NCBI RefSeq assembly: GCF_009617595.1
Contig: NZ_WIXK01000005.1
Coordinates: 248,001 to 312,000 of the forward strand
Origin: Tritonibacter aquimaris
GTDB taxonomy: Bacteria; Pseudomonadota; Alphaproteobacteria; Rhodobacterales; Rhodobacteraceae
Length of the DNA: 64,000 nt
Reading direction: 5' to 3'
Shown here: piece by piece, positions 1 to 8,366 of the stretch
Layout of the letters: the number at the start of each line of letters is the position of its first letter
How positions within the stretch are numbered: position 1 is the stretch's first letter
The notes under the pieces: generated by a model
The model's input: only the letters and a program-made list of their open reading frames with translations
Databases searched by the model: none
What the model was told of the DNA's origin: nothing
Made by a program: the position numbers and the translations under genes

Positions 1-609
1 GCGCAACTGACGCTGGAAACCCAGGCGGGGATCGTGAAGATTGATCTTCGCGGCGATACCATTGAGATGACCCAGATCGCACCGGAGTTTGGCCCGTTGG
101 CCGATCCTGAACTGGTGGCGGCGGCAGTTTCTTTGCCGGTCTCAGCGATTGTGGGTGCACCGCAGAAGGTCTCTACTGGTTTGCCGTTTTGCATCACGGT
201 GCTGAAAGATCGTGCAAGCCTTGAGGCAGCAGAACTGAACCTGGATGCATTGGCAGCGCTGGGCCAGTCGCTTGGCGCGGATGGCATCGATATGATGGAG
301 CCGTTTCTGGTGACGCTTGAGGGGGCAACCGGGGCAGGGGATACGTTTTCGCGCCTTCTGATGGCACCACCCAGCCCGCCGGAGGATGCGTTTACAGGTT
401 CTGCCACCGGGGCGATGGCAGCCTACCTTTGGCACCACGGCTTGATGGCGAAAGAGAGCTTTATCGCCGAGCAGGGCCACGGCATGAACCGTCCCGGACA
501 GGCGCAAGTCACACGGGCGGGCAGCACGGATGCTATCACCGGGGTCAAAGTTGCGGGGCAGGGCTTTGTGCTGATGTCGGGTGAAGTAAACCTGCCAGAC
601 CAGCTATAG
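1..609 (+). CDS. PhzF family isomerase-like protein (3' part)
   Basis: The reading frame is open from the first base, so the N-terminal part lies outside the window; about 202 residues are visible. The segment 'EDAFTGSATGAMAAYL' matches the conserved C-terminal-half signature of the PhzF/DapF-like fold (typical 'PEDxxTGSAxG' region), and the end carries the 'G.V.LMSGEV' type strand seen in this family. PhzF relatives are cytosolic isomerases; the substrate of most members, including this one, is unknown. The gene ends 6 bases inside the convergent Lrp/AsnC gene, so the two tails overlap. The family is fairly certain from the signature; the precise reaction is not inferred. Confidence 0.82.
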   Translation, partial: AQLTLETQAGIVKIDLRGDTIEMTQIAPEFGPLADPELVAAAVSLPVSAIVGAPQKVSTGLPFCITVLKDRASLEAAELNLDALAALGQSLGADGIDMMEPFLVTLEGATGAGDTFSRLLMAPPSPPEDAFTGSATGAMAAYLWHHGLMAKESFIAEQGHGMNRPGQAQVTRAGSTDAITGVKVAGQGFVLMSGEVNLPDQL

Positions 610-1065
610 CGGCGGCGGGCGCTGCGGCACCGGGGTGCTTTTGACAATCGATGTGTTGGTGGTGGCCATATGGGCAAAGGTTTCCAGTATGGGATCAAGC
701 TCGGAAATGTCGCGCAGCAGCAGGCGGGCAACAAAGCCATCTTCGCCAGTGACTTTGTCGCAGTGAATAATGCGGGTGGTGGCGCGGATCTGATCTTCGA
801 CGATGTGGCGTTTGCCGGGCAGCGGCCGCAGGCGCAACACCGCCTCAAGCGTATAGCCAAGCGCCTTGGGCGACAGTTGCAGCGAAAACCCTTCGATCAC
901 GCCACTGTCCTGTAGCCGGTGCACCCGGTCGCGCACGGTGGGGGCCGAGACGCCCACCTGCTGCGCCAGATCGCGCCAGCTGATGCGCGCATCCACAGTG
1001 AGCGCCTGTAAAATAGCGCGGTCGAGCGGATCCAGCAGGTTCTCTTTTGAAGGCTCTATCGGCAT
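604..1065 (-). CDS. Lrp/AsnC family transcriptional regulator
   Basis: A 153-residue protein with the standard two-part layout: an N-terminal helix-turn-helix ('LDPLDRAILQALTVDARISW', then 'LAQQVGVSAPTVRDRVHRL') and a C-terminal RAM/ligand-binding domain. An in-frame ATG at 1125 would add 20 residues, but the ATG at 1065 has a GGA ribosome binding site and gives the normal family length. It is divergent from the LysE-type exporter that starts at 1171. Lrp-type regulators often control a neighbouring LysE-family amino-acid exporter in response to the exported amino acid, so local control is a reasonable inference. The ligand cannot be read from the sequence. Confidence 0.88.
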   Translation of the reverse strand: MPIEPSKENLLDPLDRAILQALTVDARISWRDLAQQVGVSAPTVRDRVHRLQDSGVIEGFSLQLSPKALGYTLEAVLRLRPLPGKRHIVEDQIRATTRIIHCDKVTGEDGFVARLLLRDISELDPILETFAHMATTNTSIVKSTPVPQRPPPL

Positions 1066-1170
1066 ATTGATTTCCAATACGGTGCAAAATTTATCAAACT
1101 GCTTTTGATGCTGCGCCCACATCATGTGTTTTGCAACCTATTCTGATGCTGATGTCAGCTTTGGGAAAAT

Positions 1171-1782
1171 ATGCAGATGATCTGGAGTGGTTTTGCAGTG
1201 GTTTCAGCGGTCAATATCGTGACGCCGGGGCCTGCCAATCTCAATACATTCAACCGCGCTGCGGAACTTGGTGCGCGCCGGGTGGTGCCTACGATTTTGG
1301 GCAATGCGCTGGGGCTGGCGGTGGGGGGGATGGCCTGCGCCAGCGGGGTGGGGACGATTGTGGTTGGCGCGCCTGTGATGTTGGCCGGGTTTCAGCTGTT
1401 TGGGGTGATTTACCTTGTGTGGCTGGGGGTAAAACTGATCTGGGGTCGTGCCGCCACGCAGGTCGCCGCGGTGCAGGTTAGCGCGCGGGCGCTGTGGTGG
1501 GAGGCTTTTGTGTTGGCGGTGAGCAACCCCAAGGCGTTGTTGTTTTATCTGGCGCTGTTGCCGCAGGTGCTGCGGCCGGATCGGCCGCTCTGGCCGCAGG
1601 CGGTGCTGTTTGTGGGCACCTATTGTGCGCTGTCGATCCTGTCGCTCAGCTCATATGCGCTGCTGGCGGGGGCGTGGCGCAGCCGGGGTATGTCGGCGCA
1701 GGGCTATCTGTGGTTTCGCCGCCTGTCGGGGGTGGTGCTGATCGGGTTTGCGCTGCACTTGGTGCTGCACTTGTGGCACTGA
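1171..1782 (+). CDS. LysE/RhtB family amino-acid exporter
   Basis: A 203-residue hydrophobic protein with about six membrane spans. It has the family signature near the N-terminus ('NIVTPGPANL', where most members have 'xxTPGPNxL'). The family exports amino acids or derivatives across the inner membrane. The start at 1171 has GGGAAA just upstream; a second in-frame ATG at 1177 is possible. The gene is divergent from an Lrp/AsnC regulator and followed by a strong bidirectional terminator. Substrate unknown. Confidence 0.88.
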   Translation: MQMIWSGFAVVSAVNIVTPGPANLNTFNRAAELGARRVVPTILGNALGLAVGGMACASGVGTIVVGAPVMLAGFQLFGVIYLVWLGVKLIWGRAATQVAAVQVSARALWWEAFVLAVSNPKALLFYLALLPQVLRPDRPLWPQAVLFVGTYCALSILSLSSYALLAGAWRSRGMSAQGYLWFRRLSGVVLIGFALHLVLHLWH

Positions 1783-1803
1783 GCTCGCGCTGAGCTGAAT
1801 GCA

Positions 1804-1834
1804 AAACGGCCCGCCAAAAGGCGGGCCGTTTTTA
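1804..1834. terminator. Bidirectional intrinsic terminator
   Basis: A perfect GC-rich stem (ACGGCCCGCC / GGCGGGCCGT, loop AAAA) is flanked by A-run and T-run. It lies between the convergent exporter gene and the sulfate adenylyltransferase gene and can serve both. Confidence 0.85.
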
Positions 1835-1858
1835 AAACGCTATCCAATCTGGTAGAGA

Positions 1859-3574
1859 TCAGCCTTTGATCAGGCCCATGCTTTCCAGCTTCAAGATCAC
1901 CTGATGGGCGCAGTTGTCGACTTCGACATTCTCGGTCTCAACGCTGAGCTCGGGGTTTTGCGGCACATCATAGGGGTCTGAAATCCCGGTGAACTCCTTG
2001 ATCTTGCCTTCGCGCGCCAGCTTATACAGCCCCTTGCGGTCGCGGCGTTCGCATTCCTCGATCGAGGTGGCGACATGCACTTCCACAAAGGCACCGTATT
2101 GTTCGATCGCCTGACGCACCTGACGGCGGGTTGCCGCATAAGGCGCGATTGGCGCACAGATGGCGATACCACCGTTTTTGGTGATTTCAGACGCCACATA
2201 ACCGATGCGCTGAATGTTGAGGTCGCGGTGCTCTTTGGAGAAGCCCAGCTCAGAGCTGAGGTTCTTACGCACAATATCCCCATCCAGCAGGGTTACCGGA
2301 CGGCCACCCATTTCCATCAGCTTGACCATCAGAGCGTTTGCAATGGTGGATTTGCCAGAACCGGAGAAGCCGGTGAAGAAGACGGTGAAACCCTGGTTGG
2401 CGCGCGGTGGCTTGGTTTTGCGCAGCTCAGACACCACTTCGGGGAAGGAGAACCACTCGGGGATTTCCAGACCTTCGGCCAGACGGCGACGCAGCTCAGT
2501 GCCAGAGATGTTCAGGATGGTGACATCATCCTTATCTGCGATCTCGTCGTTGGGCTCATATTGGGCGCGTTCCTGCACATAGACCATGTGTTTGAACGGC
2601 ACCATTTCGATGCCCATTTCTTCTTCGTGCTCGCGGAACAGATCCTGGGCGTCGTAGGGGCCGTAGAAATCTTCGCCCTGGCTGTTTTTGCCGGGGCCTG
2701 CGTGGTCACGGCCAACGATGAAATGGGTCACACCGTGGTTTTTACGGATCAAACCGTGCCAGACTGCTTCACGCGGGCCAGCCATGCGCATCGCCAGGTT
2801 CAGCAGGCTCATGGAGGTGGTGGACGCCGGGTATTTATCCAGCACCGCCTCATAGCAGCGTACGCGGGTGAAGTGATCCACATCGCCCGGTTTGGTCATG
2901 CCAACCACCGGGTGGATCAAGAGATTTGCCTCAGATTCACGGGCGGCGCGGAAGGTCAGTTCCTGGTGGGCGCGGTGCAGCGGGTTGCGGGTCTGGAACG
3001 CCACGATCTTGCGCCAGCCAACTTTGCGGAAATAGGCGCGCAGCTCGTTGGGGGTGTCGCGACGGGCGCGGAAATCATAATGCACCGGCTGCTGAATGCC
3101 GGTGATCGGGCCACCAAGGTAGATCTTGCCAGCCTGGTTGTGCAGATAGTCCACCGCCGGGTGAGCCACATCATCGGCACCAAAGACTTTTTCGGCCTCG
3201 TGGGATTTATTGGGCTCCCAGCGATCGGTCACGGTCATGGTGGCGAGGATCACGCCTTCCTGGTCGCGCAGGGCAATGTCTTCGCCAACTTCCAGCGATG
3301 CCGCGAAATCTTCTGAGACGTCCAATGTGATTGGCATCGGCCAGAGCTGACCATCAGCCAGGCGCATATTGTCAACAACACCGTTGTAATCTTCTTCGGA
3401 CAGGAAGCCTTTCAGCGGGTTGAAACCACCATTCATCAGCAGCTCAAGGTCACAGATCTGGCGCGGGCTCAGATCGTGGCTTTTGAGATTGCCAGCTTCA
3501 ACTTTCAGCTTCTGGGCTGAGTCATAGGATACATACAGCTCCGGGATCGGAGCCAGATTACTCAATGTGGACAT
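1859..3574 (-). CDS. Bifunctional sulfate adenylyltransferase / adenylylsulfate kinase
   Basis: This 571-residue fusion activates sulfate: ATP sulfurylase makes APS and APS kinase phosphorylates it to PAPS. The sulfurylase part (about residues 1-390) has 'QTRNPLHRAH' at 194-203 and 'GRDHAGPG' near 288, both active-site signatures. The kinase part begins with the P-loop 'GFSGSGKST' at 402-410. The frame is open for 69 further codons upstream, but the ATG at 3574 is preceded by GAGAGAATTCGT and starts the conserved N-terminus. Sulfurylase-first fusions of this length are usual in Rhodobacteraceae. No other sulfate-assimilation gene is adjacent. Confidence 0.97.
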   Translation of the reverse strand: MSTLSNLAPIPELYVSYDSAQKLKVEAGNLKSHDLSPRQICDLELLMNGGFNPLKGFLSEEDYNGVVDNMRLADGQLWPMPITLDVSEDFAASLEVGEDIALRDQEGVILATMTVTDRWEPNKSHEAEKVFGADDVAHPAVDYLHNQAGKIYLGGPITGIQQPVHYDFRARRDTPNELRAYFRKVGWRKIVAFQTRNPLHRAHQELTFRAARESEANLLIHPVVGMTKPGDVDHFTRVRCYEAVLDKYPASTTSMSLLNLAMRMAGPREAVWHGLIRKNHGVTHFIVGRDHAGPGKNSQGEDFYGPYDAQDLFREHEEEMGIEMVPFKHMVYVQERAQYEPNDEIADKDDVTILNISGTELRRRLAEGLEIPEWFSFPEVVSELRKTKPPRANQGFTVFFTGFSGSGKSTIANALMVKLMEMGGRPVTLLDGDIVRKNLSSELGFSKEHRDLNIQRIGYVASEITKNGGIAICAPIAPYAATRRQVRQAIEQYGAFVEVHVATSIEECERRDRKGLYKLAREGKIKEFTGISDPYDVPQNPELSVETENVEVDNCAHQVILKLESMGLIKG

Positions 3575-3819
3575 ACGAATTCTCTCATCGTTCTCGCTGG
3601 GTCGGCGGGGGCCAGACCTCGTCGAGTGCGGACATAGCGCCATGCGGGTTAATGAGTCTACCAGGGCCGGGGAAAAAGGACAGAATGTGCCTGTGAGGAC
3701 GCAGCTGGACCTCTGTTCGGGGTTTTGCAGCTGCAGCAGGACGTGGTTTTGGCTGGAGTGGGAATTGCAGGCGAATAGCATTCATTGCGCGACGGTTTTT
3801 ATGCGTTTTTCGCCCGAAA

Positions 3820-5496
3820 TCACGTAAATGTGGGCAGTTCTCCACGTAATTTGGTGGCGCGTTCAAGCGGCCAGGCCCGTACCGGGAGGGCAACGCCGCG
3901 CAATTCGAAGGTGCGCAATTCCTTACCTGCAAGGGTGATATGCGCGGCCTGCAACAGGCTTTCGGAGACCAGCAGCTCAACTCCAAGCTCTTTGGTCATG
4001 GCTTCCAGCCGACTTGCGGCATTTACTGTGCCACCGATGATGGTGCGCGGCGCACTGGTGCCGCTGCCGATTTCCCCGACAACAACCTGACCCAGATGCA
4101 GCCCCATGCCGATTTTCACCGGGATGTCGCCTGCGTCCACCAGACCCTGGTTGAATGTGTCCAGGGCTTCGGAAATGCCAATCGCAGCCTTGAGCGCTGC
4201 GCGCGCCGAAGAGCGTTGATCATGGGTTTCAAACAGCGCCAGAAGCCCGTCGCCCATGTATTTGTCGACATGGCCACCAGCGGCGGTGATTTCCGGCACT
4301 ATCGCATCAAAGAACCGGTTGAGCAGGAACACCACATCATAGGGCAAAAGCCCGGCAGTGCGTTGGGTAAAGCCACGCATGTCGAGAAACAGGATGGCGA
4401 GCTGGCGCTCCTCTCCCTGGCTGGTATGAGAGCGACGGCGGGTGCCGGTGGGGCGGAACACGCGGTAGGCGGTGATGGGCTGGGTCGGGCGTATCTGGCA
4501 GGCAAGGCGCATGCTGGGATCTGCATTTACCGCGCGCAAAGAACGGGCCTCGGCCAGCGATGGTGGCGGCAGGCTGTCGGCGCCCTCTTCGATGACCACG
4601 CGGCAGGTGGTGCAGCGCCCTTTGCCACCACAAAGCGCGGTATGGGGGATGTCGTGGGTTTGGGAAATCTCAAGCAGGGTCATGCCGCGATCCCCATCAA
4701 CGGTGGGGCCATCAATATAGCGGATCTTGACCGCGCGCCGATGCAGCAGAAACCGTCGCAGCAGATAAAAGGCAGCCAGCGCCGCCAGAAGGGCCCAATA
4801 GATGTCACGTCCGCCATCCATCAGCCAGATCAGATCTGCGCGTTCTGCCGCGTCGGGTGCGTTGAAATCCGCGCGCATGTCAGCAGCAAACCCATCAACA
4901 TAGGCAAGGTCTGACAGGCGGCGGCCTTCAACCAGATAGCCTGACAATGCAAAGAGCGGCACAAAGACCGCAACACCAATTGCATAGGGGATCAGCTGTT
5001 TCCAGATCGGTGTCAGCCTGAGCCAATGATGCAGACCAATACAGCCGTGGATCCAGACCAACAGCAGTAGCCCGGCCTGGTTCCAGCCAGCGTCGCTGCC
5101 CCAAATCAGCAGGATCAAATAGCCGTAGCTGTCGTTTACGTTATAAATTTCATGCGCGTAGCGGGTAAATACGATGTGACCAATAAGCTGAAATGGGATC
5201 AAAAAGCCAAAGATCGTCTGCATCCATTGCGCAGGTGCCATTCGCAGGGTGCGGCGACGGATCACTGCATAGGCTGCAAGCCCCGCATGGGTCAGCAACG
5301 CGCCGATCAAGATAACCGAGCCGAGCAGGCTGCGGGTGATCGAGGTGCGCAGCTGTTGCATCGCGTCCATCCATTCATGCGACAACAGGCCAAGGCCAAG
5401 ATTCACAAAATGGAAAAACGCATAGGTCAGCAGAATGAGACCGCTGGCAATGCGCAACCGGGTCTGTCTGCTGCCTTGCCACAACCGAACCGACAC
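3820..5496 (-). CDS. cyaC: Membrane adenylate cyclase with diheme-type anchor and 2Fe-2S domain (CyaC-like)
   Basis: A 558-residue, three-part protein. Residues about 15-250 form several membrane spans with histidines at 29, 40, 70, 107, 115, 150, 156 and 157, like the heme-B anchor of succinate dehydrogenase. Residues about 258-345 are a plant-type ferredoxin with Cys289, Cys295, Cys298 and Cys333. The rest is a class III cyclase: metal ligands Asp372 and Asp416, adenine-site Lys412 and Thr485, and Asn492/Arg496. The Lys/Thr pair points to ATP as substrate (class IIIb). The layout matches CyaC of Sinorhizobium meliloti, known from the literature as a quinone-responsive diheme cyclase with an iron-sulfur cluster. 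The expected output is cAMP made in response to respiratory redox state; that is inference here. Confidence 0.9.
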   Translation of the reverse strand: MSVRLWQGSRQTRLRIASGLILLTYAFFHFVNLGLGLLSHEWMDAMQQLRTSITRSLLGSVILIGALLTHAGLAAYAVIRRRTLRMAPAQWMQTIFGFLIPFQLIGHIVFTRYAHEIYNVNDSYGYLILLIWGSDAGWNQAGLLLLVWIHGCIGLHHWLRLTPIWKQLIPYAIGVAVFVPLFALSGYLVEGRRLSDLAYVDGFAADMRADFNAPDAAERADLIWLMDGGRDIYWALLAALAAFYLLRRFLLHRRAVKIRYIDGPTVDGDRGMTLLEISQTHDIPHTALCGGKGRCTTCRVVIEEGADSLPPPSLAEARSLRAVNADPSMRLACQIRPTQPITAYRVFRPTGTRRRSHTSQGEERQLAILFLDMRGFTQRTAGLLPYDVVFLLNRFFDAIVPEITAAGGHVDKYMGDGLLALFETHDQRSSARAALKAAIGISEALDTFNQGLVDAGDIPVKIGMGLHLGQVVVGEIGSGTSAPRTIIGGTVNAASRLEAMTKELGVELLVSESLLQAAHITLAGKELRTFELRGVALPVRAWPLERATKLRGELPTFT

Positions 5497-5818
5497 TTAA
5501 AACCCCCTCACATCATTGTTCCAAAACAGTGGCGCAGATGGTGGCGGGGTCAAGTCACTTTGACTGGCTATTCTGTGACGAATTGAAAGATTTGACATTT
5601 TGTTCAAAGCAGGTGGCAAAGGGATGACCACCTGCTCTAAAACGCGGCGCTCGCTTTGTGTCAATATCTATGACAGAGGCGCGCCGCCAGCGCATATGGG
5701 CTGCACCAAGAAACGCCACACTGCGGGTACGGATATAGGTGCAACTCACCCAATTCACGCACCATACAGGCAAAGCGTTTAGGCAGCGCAAAAGCGCCGC
5801 CTAAACGGAGGTCTTATT
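5497..5818. other. Intergenic region, no gene seen
   Basis: This 322-base gap separates the cyclase start from the trxB stop. Two short open frames (60 and 78 codons) lack ribosome binding sites and family resemblance. The only clear structure is the hairpin at 5776-5807. Confidence 0.6.
5776..5807 (-). terminator. Hairpin downstream of trxB
   Basis: A near-perfect stem (CGTTTAGGC-A-GCGC / GCGC-C-GCCTAAACG, loop AAAA) begins 11 bases past the trxB stop. The T-tract on the trxB strand is poor, so termination is likely but not certain. Confidence 0.55.
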
Positions 5819-6763
5819 TTAGTCTTCCTGCTCGGCGAGGAACCGTTCAGCATCAAGCGCGGCCATACAGCCCATGCCCGCAGAGGTCACCGCCTGGCGG
5901 TATTTGTGATCGGTCAGATCGCCCGCGGCATAGATGCCCGGGATCGAGGTCTCGGTGGTGCCGGGTTTGACAGAGACATAGCCGCCGTTGTGCAGCTCCA
6001 ACACGTCTTTCACCAGCTCATTGGCGGGGGCGTGACCGATGGCCACAAACACACCTTTGGCAGGAATGTCAGTGATTTCACCGGTTTTGACGTTCTTGGC
6101 TTTGACCCCTTCAACACCCAGCGGGGTGTCGGTGCCGTAGACTTCTTCGAGCTGGTGAAACCAGAGGGTTTCGATCTTTTCGTTCTTGAACAGGCGGTCC
6201 TGCAGGATTTTTTCGGCGCGCAGCTCATCGCGGCGGTGGATCAGCGTGACCTTGGAGGCGAAGTTGGTCAGAAACAGCGCTTCTTCCACGGCGGTGTTGC
6301 CGCCACCGATGACCACGATTTCCTGTCCGCGATAGAAGAACCCATCACAGGTGGCACAGGCGGAAACGCCAAAGCCTTTGAATTTCTCTTCCGATTCCAG
6401 CCCCAGCCATTTGGCGCGCGCGCCGGTGGCAAGGATCACCGCGTCAGCTGTATAGGTGGTGCCACTGTCGCCTTTGGCAACAAAGGGGCGTTTGCTGGTA
6501 TCAAGCGAGGTGATGATGTCACCGATGATCTCGCAGCCCATGGCCTGCGCGTGTTCTTGCATCTTGATCATCAGATCAGGGCCCTGAACTTCGGTGAAGC
6601 CGGGAAAATTTTCCACCTCGGTGGTGGTGGTCAGCTGACCACCCGGTTCGATCCCCTGAACCAAAATGGGTTCGAGCATGGCACGGCTGGCGTAGACCCC
6701 GGCGGTATATCCCGCAGGACCCGAGCCAACGATCAGAACCTTGGTGTGGCGCGTCTCAGACAT
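5819..6763 (-). CDS. trxB: Thioredoxin-disulfide reductase
   Basis: A 314-residue flavoprotein that uses NADPH to reduce thioredoxin in the cytosol. It has the FAD-binding '[10 protein letters not shown]' at 13-22, the redox centre Cys136-Ala-Thr-Cys139 ('CATCDG'), the NADPH-binding '[10 protein letters not shown]' and the C-terminal FAD motif '[10 protein letters not shown]'. Length and motifs are standard for the low-molecular-weight bacterial enzyme. The start is supported by AAGGAT seven bases upstream. It is divergent from an Lrp/AsnC gene. Confidence 0.97.
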   Translation of the reverse strand: MSETRHTKVLIVGSGPAGYTAGVYASRAMLEPILVQGIEPGGQLTTTTEVENFPGFTEVQGPDLMIKMQEHAQAMGCEIIGDIITSLDTSKRPFVAKGDSGTTYTADAVILATGARAKWLGLESEEKFKGFGVSACATCDGFFYRGQEIVVIGGGNTAVEEALFLTNFASKVTLIHRRDELRAEKILQDRLFKNEKIETLWFHQLEEVYGTDTPLGVEGVKAKNVKTGEITDIPAKGVFVAIGHAPANELVKDVLELHNGGYVSVKPGTTETSIPGIYAAGDLTDHKYRQAVTSAGMGCMAALDAERFLAEQED

Positions 6764-6919
6764 TTGAAATCCTTAAAATAGCTGGGCAAACGGGCTTGCC
6801 TATGATCGCTGATGCATATAGCTGCGCGCGGCGCGCTCTTAAACCCCTTGATGGTGGCAAAGACTGCTGTCCCAGCATTGACAATTTCCCGGTGTTTTTG
6901 TTCCTGAATTTACGGTGAC

Positions 6920-6955
6920 GAAATAATGATGCGCCTGTGTGAAATAATATTGCGC
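6920..6955 (+). promoter_or_regulatory. 15-bp direct repeat, probable operator of the downstream Lrp-type gene
   Basis: GAAATAATGATGCGC (6920-6934) recurs as GAAATAATATTGCGC (6941-6955), 13 of 15 positions identical and exactly 21 bp apart, i.e. on the same face of the helix. The second copy covers the likely -35 element. This fits a protein bound at two sites and blocking the promoter; autoregulation by the Lrp-type protein encoded next is inferred. Confidence 0.5.
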
Positions 6956-6977
6956 AAATACTGGTGGCTGATATAAC
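6950..6977 (+). promoter_or_regulatory. Probable sigma-70 promoter of the Lrp/AsnC gene
   Basis: TTGCGC (6950-6955), a 16-bp spacer and TATAAC (6972-6977) lie 27 bases before the start codon. Assigned by eye. Confidence 0.45.
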
Positions 6978-7003
6978 AAACTCGATTTAAGGAGAGCACA
7001 CAC

Positions 7004-7504
7004 ATGGTCACAACACGTCTCGATCCCATTGACCGCAAGATTCTATCTGAATTGCAGGCTGATGGGCGCATGACCAATGTGGAGCTGGCCAAACGCGTGG
7101 GAATCTCTGCGCCGCCCTGTTTGCGTCGGGTACGTGCGCTGGAAGAGGCGGGTTATATCCGAGGTTATCATGCGGATGTAAACGCGCGCGAGCTTGGTTT
7201 TGAAGTGCAGGTCTTTGCGATGGTGGGGCTGGAGAGCCAGGCCGAACATGAGCTCAGCGCTTTTGAAGAGCAATGCCGGGGCTGGCCCTTGGTCCGTGAG
7301 TGTCACATGCTCAACGGGGAAGTGGATTTCATCCTGAAATGTGTTTCGCCCGATCTGTCCACCTTCCAGAGCTTCCTGACCGGGCAGCTGTTGACCACGC
7401 CGAATGTGGCCAATGTAAAAACATCCCTGGTGATCCGCGGTGCCAAGGATGAACCTGGCGTGCCGTTTGACATCCTAGAAGAGCGTCTGGCGCGCGAAGC
7501 CTGA
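7004..7504 (+). CDS. Lrp/AsnC family transcriptional regulator
   Basis: A 166-residue regulator. The N-terminal helix-turn-helix covers about residues 6-60 ('LDPIDRKILSELQADGRMTN'), and the RAM domain follows ('QVFAMVGLESQAEHELSAFE'). Residues 'GEVDFILKC' match the conserved effector-domain strand. AAGGAGAGCACACAC gives a very strong ribosome binding site. It is divergent from trxB with a 240-base spacer holding a direct repeat and a promoter. The target genes and effector are unknown. Confidence 0.92.
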   Translation: MVTTRLDPIDRKILSELQADGRMTNVELAKRVGISAPPCLRRVRALEEAGYIRGYHADVNARELGFEVQVFAMVGLESQAEHELSAFEEQCRGWPLVRECHMLNGEVDFILKCVSPDLSTFQSFLTGQLLTTPNVANVKTSLVIRGAKDEPGVPFDILEERLAREA

Positions 7505-7530
7505 TCAGAGCTTTCCACAAAGATACGGTA

Positions 7531-7554
7531 AAAGGGCAGGGATGCCCTTTTTTT
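7531..7554 (+). terminator. Intrinsic terminator after the Lrp/AsnC gene
   Basis: Stem AAAGGGCA / TGCCCTTT, loop GGGA, followed by four more T residues; 27 bases past the stop codon. Confidence 0.85.
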
Positions 7555-7571
7555 ATGTGCAGATCTGGCCG

Positions 7572-8366
7572 TCAGGCCAGATTGGGGTGCCGGTCTCGCA
7601 TCGGATCTGCTGTATCCACCCGCTCATAGGCCAGCGGACCAAAATCGGGCAGGGTGCCGATATGGGCGAAGAGGTTGAAATAGAGCGTTCTGATTGCGTG
7701 GTTCACCAGGCTGAGCGCGTTTGGACCCGGGTGATAGGTTTCAAACTCAAGCCCACCAACACGGATCACACTGTGTTGCGGCAAGCAGAGGTGGAACATT
7801 TCGACCGGCGTTGGCGGTGCGGTTTCGACGATATTCATACCATCGAGAAATTCGCCCACCGGGGTCAGAAGACCCGCGGTGGACTCGTCGTTGCGCAGAC
7901 GAGCAGGGGTGCGCAACAGACGTGCAGAAGGACCAACAACAACACAGCCAGCTGGTTTTGACAGGCCCAGACTGTCGGGCATAAAGCTGATCAAACGCTG
8001 TTTATGGCCGCGCGCATTGGGGCGGCTGGGCAAAATGGTGGTGCGCCCTTTCCACAAAAGCGGCTGTGCGTCGCCTTCCTGGGTTAGGATCGGATCACCG
8101 GGCAGCAGGTCTTCGACCGCGACCGGACCATGTTCGGTGTCCACCAATGAGCCGCGACAAAAAGCGGTGAAAGCGTTTTCAAACAGCGGCAGTACCGGGG
8201 CTGTGTGGCGTGTTTCGGAAATATCGCCATTGGGCAGCAGGCTCATCACATCGTAGCGGCGCAGCTGCGGTTTTTGTACGCCGCGCATGGACGCAGGGTC
8301 CTGTAGCAGGGCCCGGGTTTCAACAACTTGTGCCGCCGCGCGTTGCAGCGAATGAGGAATGGTCAT
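7572..8366 (-). CDS. Hint domain-containing protein
   Basis: A 264-residue protein. The Hint (hedgehog/intein) fold starts at 'FCRGSLVDT' with the nucleophile position at Cys70, continues as 'GPVAVEDLLPGDPILT', and ends with 'LPQHSVIRVGGLEFETYHPG'. Hint domains in hedgehog and inteins rearrange the peptide bond before the Cys, cleaving or splicing the chain. Many Roseobacter genomes carry stand-alone or secreted Hint_2 proteins whose biological role is unknown. About 65 residues precede the Cys here, so autoproteolysis would release a short N-terminal piece; that is speculation. No partner gene is evident. Confidence 0.82.
   Translation of the reverse strand: MTIPHSLQRAAAQVVETRALLQDPASMRGVQKPQLRRYDVMSLLPNGDISETRHTAPVLPLFENAFTAFCRGSLVDTEHGPVAVEDLLPGDPILTQEGDAQPLLWKGRTTILPSRPNARGHKQRLISFMPDSLGLSKPAGCVVVGPSARLLRTPARLRNDESTAGLLTPVGEFLDGMNIVETAPPTPVEMFHLCLPQHSVIRVGGLEFETYHPGPNALSLVNHAIRTLYFNLFAHIGTLPDFGPLAYERVDTADPMRDRHPNLA

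Noticed and set aside
2075-3316. 413-codon frame on the + strand
   Set aside because: It lies wholly antisense to the sulfate adenylyltransferase/APS kinase gene, whose motifs are intact; long antisense frames are common in GC-rich coding DNA.
5600-5782. 60-codon frame (+) and an overlapping 78-codon frame (-) between the cyclase and trxB
   Set aside because: Neither has a ribosome binding site or plausible protein character.
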